Origin: an uncultured Bacteroidales bacterium
GTDB lineage: Bacteria; Bacteroidota; Bacteroidia; Bacteroidales; UBA932
Length of the DNA: 8,424 nt
NCBI GenBank assembly: GCA_946187365.1
Contig: CAMHRD010000034.1
Coordinates: 1-8,424 of the forward strand
Direction: 5' to 3'
Every line of letters begins with the position of its first letter. The stretch's first letter is position 1. Under the pieces are notes generated by a model. The model was given only the letters and a program-made list of their open reading frames with translations. It did no database searches and had not been told where the DNA came from. The position numbers and the translations under genes are program-made. This document shows, piece after piece, positions 1 to 5,453 of the stretch.

Positions 1-55
1 CACTCCCTTTGTGTGTTTATAATGATGGTTGGTGACGGAAACTATCGCGGAGGAA
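1..55. repeat. Left copy of a perfect 55-bp direct repeat flanking the abiE module
   Basis: Bases 1-55 are identical to bases 1916-1970; identity stops at base 56 (a versus g). The left limit is unknown because the window begins inside or at the edge of the repeat, so the copy may be longer and may include the terminator hairpin seen at the other copy. Read on the minus strand, this copy holds the last codons and the TAG stop (42-44) of abiEii, then apparent 3' untranslated sequence. Confidence 0.95.
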
Positions 56-962
56 AGAGGTGAGTTTTCAAGAACTCTACTCCGTTTTGTAGCTTCTTGG
101 GGTTTTGCTTTGCTAATTTCTTAAGATTAAGTAGTTTCCATTGAACAGAGGGATAATCTTTGAAATACTCAAATTCATAACCCTCCCAAGCAGGGTTATT
201 GGATTCAAAACCAATGAGGAATTGTTTATCTTCCTCTGTCAGCAAAGAGTTGATTTCTTTTATGAGGGTTGAACGGGTAGCTTCAAATTCTTTGTATGTG
301 AACGGAGTTTCTGTCATTCCGGAAAATTGTTTTTCCAAAACTTCTCTCTGATCTATTAAGTTGGGAGCCAAAGACTCATAAATAGGTCTGTCACTGCTTA
401 AAAGGTTGAAGATTATCCCTTCTCTGCATTCGCTTAAAGGGAACTCCATGTACTTAACGTCAAAGAGGTCCCTTGGATGTTGACGGGAAAGAGCCGCAGC
501 AATTTTGCCACCGTATAACATAGTTAACGGTACTATCTTGGCTTCACAATAGAGAGAAAACTCTTTCTGAGCCTTATCGCTCAACGGTAGTGTCAGTATC
601 TCTCCGCCAAAGATGCCTCTTTTGGTCTGATTAACTTCTATTTTCACCTGACTTCCCTGATGTTCACACAACAACTTGCATGTACTCAATTTGAGAACTA
701 TTGTCATTCCCTTAAAAGAACGAGATACTTTATTTTCAATGGACAACAGATGAGCGTTAATGTCTTCAATGCTTGACTTACGGTCTGATAACGGTATATA
801 CGTTAAGTCTATATCAACAGAATATCTGGGTAAATCCCTTAAGAACAGATTAATAGCAGAGCCTCCGTGTATTGCAAAAACGTCTTCCTCCATAATGATT
901 GGAATGAGGCGAAGTAGCAACTCAACCTTACGAGCATAGATATTGGGTCCCATATTACTCAT
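42..962 (-). CDS. abiEii: AbiEii-type nucleotidyltransferase toxin of a type IV toxin-antitoxin system
   Basis: Toxin half of an AbiE pair. The family (AbiEii/AbiGii, DUF1814) has a DNA polymerase beta-type nucleotidyltransferase fold; members characterised elsewhere are bacteriostatic and act in phage abortive infection, and the related MenA toxins add nucleotides to tRNA 3' ends. Numbered from the ATG at 962, the protein has 306 residues. Motif I is intact: GGS at 33-35, then RYSVDID at 46-52 with metal-binding Asp50 and Asp52. A third carboxylate is probably Glu109 in KIEVN. The family's downstream motif is present as K153-IAAAL followed by PRDLFD with Arg164, Asp165 and Asp168. All expected catalytic residues are therefore present and the toxin looks active. 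A TTG start at 971 is possible, but the ATG at 960-962 overlaps the antitoxin stop by 8 nt (ATGAGTAA), the usual coupled arrangement; an ATG at 951-953 is also possible. The last residues (FPPR) and the stop lie in or at the edge of the 55-bp repeat. Confidence 0.93.
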   Translation of the reverse strand: MSNMGPNIYARKVELLLRLIPIIMEEDVFAIHGGSAINLFLRDLPRYSVDIDLTYIPLSDRKSSIEDINAHLLSIENKVSRSFKGMTIVLKLSTCKLLCEHQGSQVKIEVNQTKRGIFGGEILTLPLSDKAQKEFSLYCEAKIVPLTMLYGGKIAAALSRQHPRDLFDVKYMEFPLSECREGIIFNLLSSDRPIYESLAPNLIDQREVLEKQFSGMTETPFTYKEFEATRSTLIKEINSLLTEEDKQFLIGFESNNPAWEGYEFEYFKDYPSVQWKLLNLKKLAKQNPKKLQNGVEFLKTHLFPPR

Positions 963-1716
963 ACTCAACAAGTTCTTTGGATATGGTCATGTTGTATTTG
1001 CGGATATATTTGCCGGTTGGAGTAACCATAAATCTGGAGGAGCCAAGGCTAATTTTCTCTGTGTTAAGATATTGCAGCCATGGATGGTTGGCTTTTTCTG
1101 CCATATAAAGAAATAATCGTTTCACTTTTAAGGAAGTACAGGTTTCCAACAGAGTTTGCATCAGATTAGGCCTCAGCGTGGTAAGACCCTCCATTATATG
1201 ATAAATATCCAGCAGAGATGAGGATGCATCCGGCAGGTTCAAGCACTCCAATATGGCACGTTCAGCAGATGAAACCAACAGATTATTATGATCTACGGTC
1301 ATTGTCTCTATACCCAAAAGAGAATCACCCAGGAATGACGTTATCATATACCTAACATTCATCTCCCAATCACCATCAAGAAGCCATTTGGGTAATCTCT
1401 CCGTTTGTTCCGTAAATAAGTATGCCGTTGGTTTTCCCATTGACAGATAATGTGAGTATCCTCTCATTTCCAGGGCGGTATGTGCCCCTATTATGCAATG
1501 CTTTCCCAGTTGTTCATTATATGAAGAGATTGTAGACAACAGTGTAGGAGTTGTTCCGTTGAGTTTGTAAACCCCTTTGGATATGCGACTTAGCCACCCT
1601 CTCTTCATATATGAGTATTGTTCTTTGGCATCTAAGTTTTGAGCAGTAAGCCATGAACTGAACAATACGGAATTGCGAGGTGACAAGTCTAAAATTTGCT
1701 TTATTTTTGTTGTCAT
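955..1716 (-). CDS. abiEi: AbiEi-type antitoxin / transcriptional autorepressor of a type IV toxin-antitoxin system
   Basis: Antitoxin gene upstream of and overlapping abiEii by 8 nt. From the ATG at 1714-1716 the protein has 253 residues, normal for the AbiEi_3 type common in Bacteroidota. Residues 1-60 form the expected N-terminal winged helix-turn-helix (the YMKRGWLSRISKGVYKLNG stretch near 36-54 is the recognition helix and wing region). The C-terminal domain carries the family signature SSAERAILECLNL (149-161), then HIMEGLTTLRPNL and KVKRLFLYMAEKANHPWL (197-214). In characterised AbiE systems the antitoxin represses its own promoter and does not form a stable complex with the toxin, hence type IV. 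An upstream in-frame extension to 1881 exists but has no family similarity, and the candidate promoter (1754-1784) falls inside it, so the ATG at 1716 is the supported start. The gene is visibly more AT-rich than the dipeptidase gene to the right, consistent with acquisition. Confidence 0.93.
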   Translation of the reverse strand: MTTKIKQILDLSPRNSVLFSSWLTAQNLDAKEQYSYMKRGWLSRISKGVYKLNGTTPTLLSTISSYNEQLGKHCIIGAHTALEMRGYSHYLSMGKPTAYLFTEQTERLPKWLLDGDWEMNVRYMITSFLGDSLLGIETMTVDHNNLLVSSAERAILECLNLPDASSSLLDIYHIMEGLTTLRPNLMQTLLETCTSLKVKRLFLYMAEKANHPWLQYLNTEKISLGSSRFMVTPTGKYIRKYNMTISKELVEYE

Positions 1717-1753
1717 ATTCGTTGTTTCTGCGAATTTTAATGAATTTTTACAG

Positions 1754-1784
1754 CAAATATAGTTGTTTTGAGTTTGTATACAAG
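1754..1784 (-). promoter_or_regulatory. Candidate abiE promoter (Bacteroidota -33/-7 type)
   Basis: On the minus strand TATATTTG (1761 down to 1754) matches the Bacteroidota -7 consensus TAnnTTTG exactly. CTTG (1784 down to 1781) sits 19 bp upstream, matching the -33 element at consensus spacing. Transcription would begin near 1746, giving an untranslated leader of about 30 nt before the abiEi ATG. Base composition is AT-rich, so a chance match is possible, but both boxes and the spacing agree. Confidence 0.7.
1774..1783. promoter_or_regulatory. Possible AbiEi operator: 10-bp perfect palindrome over the -33 box
   Basis: TTGTATACAA at 1774-1783 is a perfect palindrome whose minus-strand half contains the -33 TTG. 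AbiEi antitoxins are known to bind inverted repeats in their own promoters, so this is a reasonable operator candidate. Two GAATTTT direct repeats (1732-1738 and 1742-1748), spaced one helical turn apart, lie just downstream of the -7 box and could be a second site. The assignment is by position only. Confidence 0.4.
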
Positions 1785-1857
1785 TGTTTAACATAGCTTT
1801 TGTGTTTTTTTTGGCAAATAAAAGAGGAAAAGGGCTTACCTCCAAGCATTTGGGTAT

Positions 1858-1898
1858 AATGTATCTTTTTGGGGGATACATTTTACCTTATGGTAAAA
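1858..1898. repeat. Two adjoining inverted repeats upstream of the abiE promoter
   Basis: AATGTATC (1858-1865) pairs with GATACATT (1875-1882) around a 9-nt loop. TTTTACC (1881-1887) pairs with GGTAAAA (1892-1898) around TTAT. The two dyads share bases 1881-1882 and run directly into the terminator hairpin at 1901-1923. They lie inside the segment bounded by the 55-bp repeats, next to its junction with the right copy. Their role is unknown; protein binding sites or remnants of an attachment region are possible. Confidence 0.5.
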
Positions 1899-1923
1899 AA
1901 AGGGAGCGGCTGTGCCACTCCCT
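1894..1923 (-). terminator. Rho-independent terminator of the LTxxQ protein gene
   Basis: Read on the minus strand, AGGGAGTGGC, the loop ACA, then GCCGCTCCCT form a 10-bp stem (1923-1914 with 1910-1901, one A-C mismatch at 1917/1907), followed by TTTTTTT from the A-run at 1895-1901. It lies about 55 bp past the stop at 1977 and would insulate abiE from upstream transcription. The upstream arm of the hairpin is partly within the 55-bp repeat, so the left repeat copy may carry the same terminator beyond the window edge. Confidence 0.8.
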
Positions 1924-1970
1924 TTGTGTGTTTATAATGATGGTTGGTGACGGAAACTATCGCGGAGGAA
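1916..1970. repeat. Right copy of the perfect 55-bp direct repeat
   Basis: Identical over 55 bases to 1-55. Position 1971 differs from 56. To the left, no comparison is possible because the other copy is cut by the window start. This copy is the 3' untranslated region of the minus-strand gene ending at 1977, beginning 6 bp after its stop codon and ending within the terminator stem. The distance between equivalent points of the two copies is 1915 bp and contains only the abiE pair with its promoter region. Confidence 0.95.
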
Positions 1971-1976
1971 GGGGCT

Positions 1977-2393
1977 CTATTTCTTTTTTAACTCGGATTT
2001 CAGGTAGTATTTGCCGTCCTTGCCTTTCTTGTATTCCTTGCCTTTGCCCATGTACTTGAGGTACTTTATAAACTGCTGTTCGTCAAGGACTTTCTTCATT
2101 GCGGCAATGGTTTTGTCCTGCCACATCTCATTGCACTGGCGGTAGGTTTGCGGGTCCTGCATTCCGGAGCGCTGGAGGTCATCCATATCTTTCTTGAGTC
2201 CAACGTAGTTGTGGGTGAGGATGGAATCTACGTAGAATTCCTGTGACTCTGTAAGTTGCAGTCTGGTGGTAAGTGTCTTTACCTGCTTTTCTGCATACTC
2301 TTCCGGAGTAATCTCTTTATCGTCCTGAGCAAAAGCGGTATTTGCGCCCAGGAGCACAATTGTTGCTATGAGGAGAAGTGTAATTCTTTTCAT
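1977..2393 (-). CDS. Small periplasmic LTxxQ-motif (Spy/CpxP-like) protein
   Basis: From the ATG at 2391-2393 the product has 138 residues. Residues 1-22 are a clear Sec signal peptide (MKR, a hydrophobic core, then NTAFA and cleavage before Gln23). The mature part is short, charged and probably all helical. It has LTESQ (47-51) and a second copy-like LDEQQFIKYL (103-112), the arrangement of the LTxxQ superfamily to which Spy and CpxP belong; proteins of this kind in E. coli are periplasmic chaperones or stress sensors. The C-terminus is strongly basic (KGKEYKKGKDGKYY, ending KKK). An in-frame extension to 2459 exists but would overrun the divergent gene, and the signal peptide fixes the start at 2393. 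Function as a chaperone is inferred from the motif only. It is divergent from the dipeptidase operon and has its own terminator at 1894-1923. Confidence 0.82.
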   Translation of the reverse strand: MKRITLLLIATIVLLGANTAFAQDDKEITPEEYAEKQVKTLTTRLQLTESQEFYVDSILTHNYVGLKKDMDDLQRSGMQDPQTYRQCNEMWQDKTIAAMKKVLDEQQFIKYLKYMGKGKEYKKGKDGKYYLKSELKKK

Positions 2394-2399
2394 CTTTAC

Positions 2400-2407
2400 T
2401 ATATTTG
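2400..2407 (+). promoter_or_regulatory. Candidate -7 box for the dipeptidase operon
   Basis: TATATTTG matches the Bacteroidota TAnnTTTG consensus on the plus strand and would start transcription near 2413, about 15 nt before the dipeptidase ATG. No good -33 TTTG lies 19-21 bp upstream (that area is inside the divergent gene), so the call rests on the -7 box and on position in a 35-bp divergent gap. Confidence 0.5.
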
Positions 2408-2413
2408 TTAAGA

Positions 2414-2421
2414 CAAAGTTA
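2414..2421 (-). promoter_or_regulatory. Candidate -7 box for the LTxxQ protein gene
   Basis: Minus-strand TAACTTTG (2421 down to 2414) matches TAnnTTTG and would start transcription near 2407, about 14 nt before the ATG at 2393. A -33 element would fall in the first codons of the dipeptidase gene and no strong match is seen there. This box is only 6 bp from the plus-strand -7 box, so the two promoters would compete for polymerase. Confidence 0.5.
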
Positions 2422-2428
2422 TAAAAAT

Positions 2429-4150
2429 ATGAAGAACAGACTGCATTTAATCTCCGCACTGGCTCTTATGCTCCTCTGCGTATCACTGGAGAGAGCCAAC
2501 GCCTGCACCAACATCATTGTTACCAAGGGGGCCTCAAAGGACGGCTCTGTGATGGTGACATACGCTGCAGATTCTCACGTACTTTACGGAGAACTTTATC
2601 ACCACAACGGACAGGTGTGGCCAAAGGGCTCAATGGTTAAGATATTTGATTGGGATACCGGAAAATACCATGGGCAGATTCCTCAGGTGGCAAGAACTTT
2701 TTCCACGATGGGTAATATGAACGAGTACCAGCTCATCATAACGGAAACAACCTTTGGAGGCAACGAGGCCCTTGTAGACACCACAGCCATAATGGACTAC
2801 GGCTCACTCATTTACATCACACTGCAAAGAGCCAAGACGGCCAGAGAGGCTATTGGGATAATAGCAGACCTTGTGGAAAAGTACGGCTACTGCTCGGAGG
2901 GTGAATCCTTCTCAATAGCAGACAAGAACGAGGCGTGGATTATGGAGATTGTGGGCAAGGGAATGAAGTTAGACAAGAACGGCAAGAACCTTCTGAAGGG
3001 TGCAGCCTGGGTTGCAATCCGCATTCCGGACGGCTATATCTCCGGCCATGCAAACTGCTCAAGGATAAGCACTTTCCCGTTTAACGACCCGGAGAACTGC
3101 CTCTATTCAAAAGATATTGTGAAGTTTGCAAAGGAGAACGGTTACTTCCCTAAGGATAAGCCGGAGAGCGAGTTCTCCTTCAACGATGCCTTTGCACCTG
3201 CAAGCTTTGGCACTTTAAGAGGCTGTGAAACACGCGTTTGGAGCTTCTTCAACATTCTGGGCGGCGGAAAGATTGGAGACAAGGATGCAGCGTTCTACGT
3301 AGACTATGCCGCTGGAACCAACCCCGCCAACAAGATGCCTCTCTATATTAAGCCTGCGCATCCGCTTACTGTTAAGGAAGTTGCAGACGCCATGAGAGAT
3401 CACTTTGAGAACACTCCGTTTGATTTTAGCCAGGATTTGGGAGCAGGTCCGTTCAACCTTCCTTACAGATGGAGACCAATGTCCTTCACAACATCGGACG
3501 GAAAGAAGTATGAGTTTGAGCGTTCTGCAGCAACTCAGCAAACGGGATTCTGGCTGCTGGGCCAGGCAAGAGGATGGCTGCCTGATGTAATTGGCGGAAT
3601 TATCTGGTTTGGCGTAGATGATACTGCAACCAGCTCACTCACACCGGTTTACTCCAGCGGCGTTGAGGCCCCAATGTGCTTCAGAGAGGGCAACGGAAGT
3701 ATGATTAAGTACTCAGACTCCTCTGCCTTCTGGCTCTTCAACAGAATAGCAAACTTTGCCTACAGCCGTTACTGTGACATTGCTCCGGAGGTAAGAAAAG
3801 CAATAGACGAGCACGAGAACGGAGCCCTCAGAATTGTTCCTGAAATTGATGCCAACGCCCTCAGAATTTTGAATGAGAGCAAAGATGTGGACAAGGTGAA
3901 ACTCTACCTCACAGACTGGTCTAACAAGTTTGCAGAGAGGATGTTCAAGACCTTTAAGAAACTGGATGAGTACCTCCTTGTAAAGTATATGGACGGTAAT
4001 GTGAAGAAACAGAACCCGGATGGTTCCTTCAAAACCGCAATCAGACCTAACGACTGTGTAACCCCAAGCTGGCCGGGCTACCCGCAGAAGTGGCTTGATG
4101 CTATCTCCAAGGAGATGGAGCCAATTCCATCAGATGCACAGACCTACTAA
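2429..4150 (+). CDS. Secreted C69-family dipeptidase (N-terminal cysteine nucleophile)
   Basis: Peptidase family C69 (PepD-like), Ntn-hydrolase fold; characterised members hydrolyse a broad range of dipeptides. The 573-residue product has a signal peptide at residues 1-25 ending in NA, with Cys26 next, so signal cleavage would itself expose the catalytic Cys as the new N-terminus. The conserved start of the mature enzyme is ACTNIIVTKGASKDGS (25-40). Further family features follow: YAADSHVLYGELYHH, GNMNEYQLIITETTFGG, YGSLIYITLQRAKTAREAI and the ESFSIADKNEAWIMEIVGKG strand region. Length is at the upper side of normal for Bacteroidota members and the gene appears intact. The start at 2429 is chosen because it gives the signal peptide; a TTG at 2405 would add eight residues and overlap the -7 box. 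First gene of a likely four-gene operon; probable location is periplasm or outside the cell. Peptide scavenging is the likely role. Confidence 0.92.
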   Translation: MKNRLHLISALALMLLCVSLERANACTNIIVTKGASKDGSVMVTYAADSHVLYGELYHHNGQVWPKGSMVKIFDWDTGKYHGQIPQVARTFSTMGNMNEYQLIITETTFGGNEALVDTTAIMDYGSLIYITLQRAKTAREAIGIIADLVEKYGYCSEGESFSIADKNEAWIMEIVGKGMKLDKNGKNLLKGAAWVAIRIPDGYISGHANCSRISTFPFNDPENCLYSKDIVKFAKENGYFPKDKPESEFSFNDAFAPASFGTLRGCETRVWSFFNILGGGKIGDKDAAFYVDYAAGTNPANKMPLYIKPAHPLTVKEVADAMRDHFENTPFDFSQDLGAGPFNLPYRWRPMSFTTSDGKKYEFERSAATQQTGFWLLGQARGWLPDVIGGIIWFGVDDTATSSLTPVYSSGVEAPMCFREGNGSMIKYSDSSAFWLFNRIANFAYSRYCDIAPEVRKAIDEHENGALRIVPEIDANALRILNESKDVDKVKLYLTDWSNKFAERMFKTFKKLDEYLLVKYMDGNVKKQNPDGSFKTAIRPNDCVTPSWPGYPQKWLDAISKEMEPIPSDAQTY

Positions 4151-4161
4151 CGCTCAACTAT

Positions 4162-4911
4162 ATGAATGACGCAAACTATCGCGAGCCTCATAAAGAATTA
4201 TTCTCCAAACAGATGGAGAGAATAAACAAAAAAAAGAGCAAGAGCCGGAGGAACCTGTTGGGGCAGATTGTGCTTCTGGTTCTGCTTATTGCGGCAATGG
4301 TGTATCTATCCAGATACATACCTAAGGAATCTAAAGTCATAACGGTAAACAATAAAACAGAAATGAAAACGGTAACAGATTTCTCCTTAACAGGAAAGAA
4401 CGGAATGGAAGTTAGCCTTTCCGAGTACAAAGGCAAAGTGCTCCTAATTGTAAACACGGCAACCGGATGCGGTTTCACCCCTCAGTATGACGGGTTGGAA
4501 GATATGTATAAAAGGCTCAAGGATAAGGGATTTGAGATACTTGATATTCCTTGCAACCAGTTTGGAAATCAGACTCCGGGAACAGATGATGAGATAACGG
4601 AGTTCTGCCAGGTGAAGTTTGGAACAGACTTCCCTCAGTTCAAAAAGAGTGACGTGAACGGCCCTAACGAACTGCCGCTTTACACCTGGCTCAAGAGCCA
4701 GAAGGGATTCGTTGGCTTTGACAAAGAGAACAAACTCACCCCCATTCTGGAGGATATGTTCAGCAAAGCAGATCCCGATTGGAGAAGCAAGAGTGACATC
4801 AAGTGGAACTTCACCAAGTTCCTCATTAACAGGAACGGAGAGGTGGTTGAGCGCTTTGAGCCAACCTGCCCGCTGGAGAAGGTGGAGGCCGCCGTTACCC
4901 TTCTGTTGTAA
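4162..4911 (+). CDS. Membrane-anchored glutathione peroxidase-family thiol peroxidase
   Basis: A 249-residue protein with a GPx domain (about 68-249) behind an N-terminal anchor. Residues 20-30 are very basic (NKKKSKSRR) and 31-50 are a single hydrophobic helix, predicting an N-in orientation with the GPx domain in the periplasm. The peroxidatic residue is Cys103 in NTATGCGFTPQYDGLE; it is encoded by TGC, so this is a Cys and not a selenocysteine enzyme. Gln133 in PCNQFG and Trp215-Asn216 in KWNFTKFL complete the catalytic tetrad. Cys149 in EFCQVKFG is placed like the resolving Cys of thioredoxin-dependent GPx enzymes; Cys131 is also conserved in the family, and Cys236 (FEPTCPLEK) is extra. 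Reduction of peroxides with a thioredoxin-like donor is therefore more likely than glutathione use. An internal ATG at 4363 would give a standard soluble GPx, but the upstream frame follows the dipeptidase by 11 bp and encodes a clear anchor. Second gene of the operon. Confidence 0.9.
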   Translation: MNDANYREPHKELFSKQMERINKKKSKSRRNLLGQIVLLVLLIAAMVYLSRYIPKESKVITVNNKTEMKTVTDFSLTGKNGMEVSLSEYKGKVLLIVNTATGCGFTPQYDGLEDMYKRLKDKGFEILDIPCNQFGNQTPGTDDEITEFCQVKFGTDFPQFKKSDVNGPNELPLYTWLKSQKGFVGFDKENKLTPILEDMFSKADPDWRSKSDIKWNFTKFLINRNGEVVERFEPTCPLEKVEAAVTLLL

Positions 4912-4939
4912 TCTGGAATAAACACTAAAAAATAATCAA

Positions 4940-5452
4940 ATGAAAAAATTCTTTGTTTTAACTATGGCTGCAGTTGCAATGTTGTTTGCAAGTTGCGGCG
5001 GCGGTTCTAATTCTAATTCAAGTAACAATGTTGAGCCTCTGAAAGAGGGTGTTAAATTTGAATGTGACAACTACTCTGTTATGCTTCCAACCGGCATGAA
5101 GGAATCCTGGAAAACAGGTGATCTTCTGAATGCCCAGAGTGAAGACGGTTCTATTTTCTTTACAGCAAATTACTATACAGACGGTCCTACCAAGAGTCAG
5201 TTAAAGGTGACAGGAGAGGGATTGGTTGGAATGGTACACGGCCTGAATCAGGAGGCAAAATGTGAAGAGCCTAAGGTTGACGGAAATATGGTTACCCTAA
5301 AATCCATTGCGGATGGTAAAGTAAGACTGGATTACACTTATCTCAAAGAAGATAGGATTGGCGTAACCGGAAGTCTCCAGTTCCCGGAAGAGGATACTGC
5401 TCAGTGGGAAGAGAAATTCCTTCCTATACTGAAGAGTATTGTTTTCAAATAG
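4940..5452 (+). CDS. Putative lipoprotein, function unknown
   Basis: A 170-residue protein with a lipoprotein signal peptide: MKK, a hydrophobic stretch, and the lipobox LFASC with lipidated Cys19. The next residues are GGGSNSNSSNN, a flexible Gly/Ser/Asn linker without the acidic export signal (acidic residues just after the Cys) that sends many Bacteroidota lipoproteins to the cell surface, so a periplasm-facing position is likelier. The mature domain of about 130 residues alternates short beta-like segments (VKFECDNYSVMLP, SIFFTANYYTDG, VRLDYTYL, IGVTGSLQFP) and ends in EEKFLPILKSIVFK, a pattern seen in small proteins that measure up to a PsbP/DUF1795-type fold, though I cannot confirm a family. 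It follows the peroxidase by 28 bp with no promoter visible and precedes the next gene by 1 bp, so it probably works with that protein. Confidence 0.8.
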   Translation: MKKFFVLTMAAVAMLFASCGGGSNSNSSNNVEPLKEGVKFECDNYSVMLPTGMKESWKTGDLLNAQSEDGSIFFTANYYTDGPTKSQLKVTGEGLVGMVHGLNQEAKCEEPKVDGNMVTLKSIADGKVRLDYTYLKEDRIGVTGSLQFPEEDTAQWEEKFLPILKSIVFK

Positions 5453-5453
5453 T

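Noticed and set aside
1..55. Insertion-sequence target-site duplication
   Set aside because: 55 bp is too long for known insertion-sequence duplications, and there are no terminal inverted repeats or transposase in the segment.
1..1970. Integron cassette with attC sites around the toxin-antitoxin pair
   Set aside because: Layout (gene, repeat, toxin-antitoxin genes, repeat, all one orientation) is cassette-like, but the 55-bp repeat has no paired core sites of the RYYYAAC/GTTRRRY type and no imperfect palindrome. The two copies are identical, unlike typical attC sites. A lone GTTAAAC near 1786-1792 is outside the repeat.
1784..2059. Plus-strand open frame of 91 codons across the right repeat copy
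   Set aside because: It is antisense to the abiEi leader and to the end of the LTxxQ gene, crosses a terminator hairpin, and the translation is low-complexity and Cys/Ser-rich without family features.
4438..4500. Selenocysteine codon in the peroxidase
   Set aside because: The active-site codon for residue 103 is TGC, so it is an ordinary cysteine.
4363..4911. Soluble glutathione peroxidase starting at the internal ATG
   Set aside because: Possible, but the upstream frame begins 11 bp after the dipeptidase stop and encodes a clear basic-plus-hydrophobic anchor, so the longer form is better supported.
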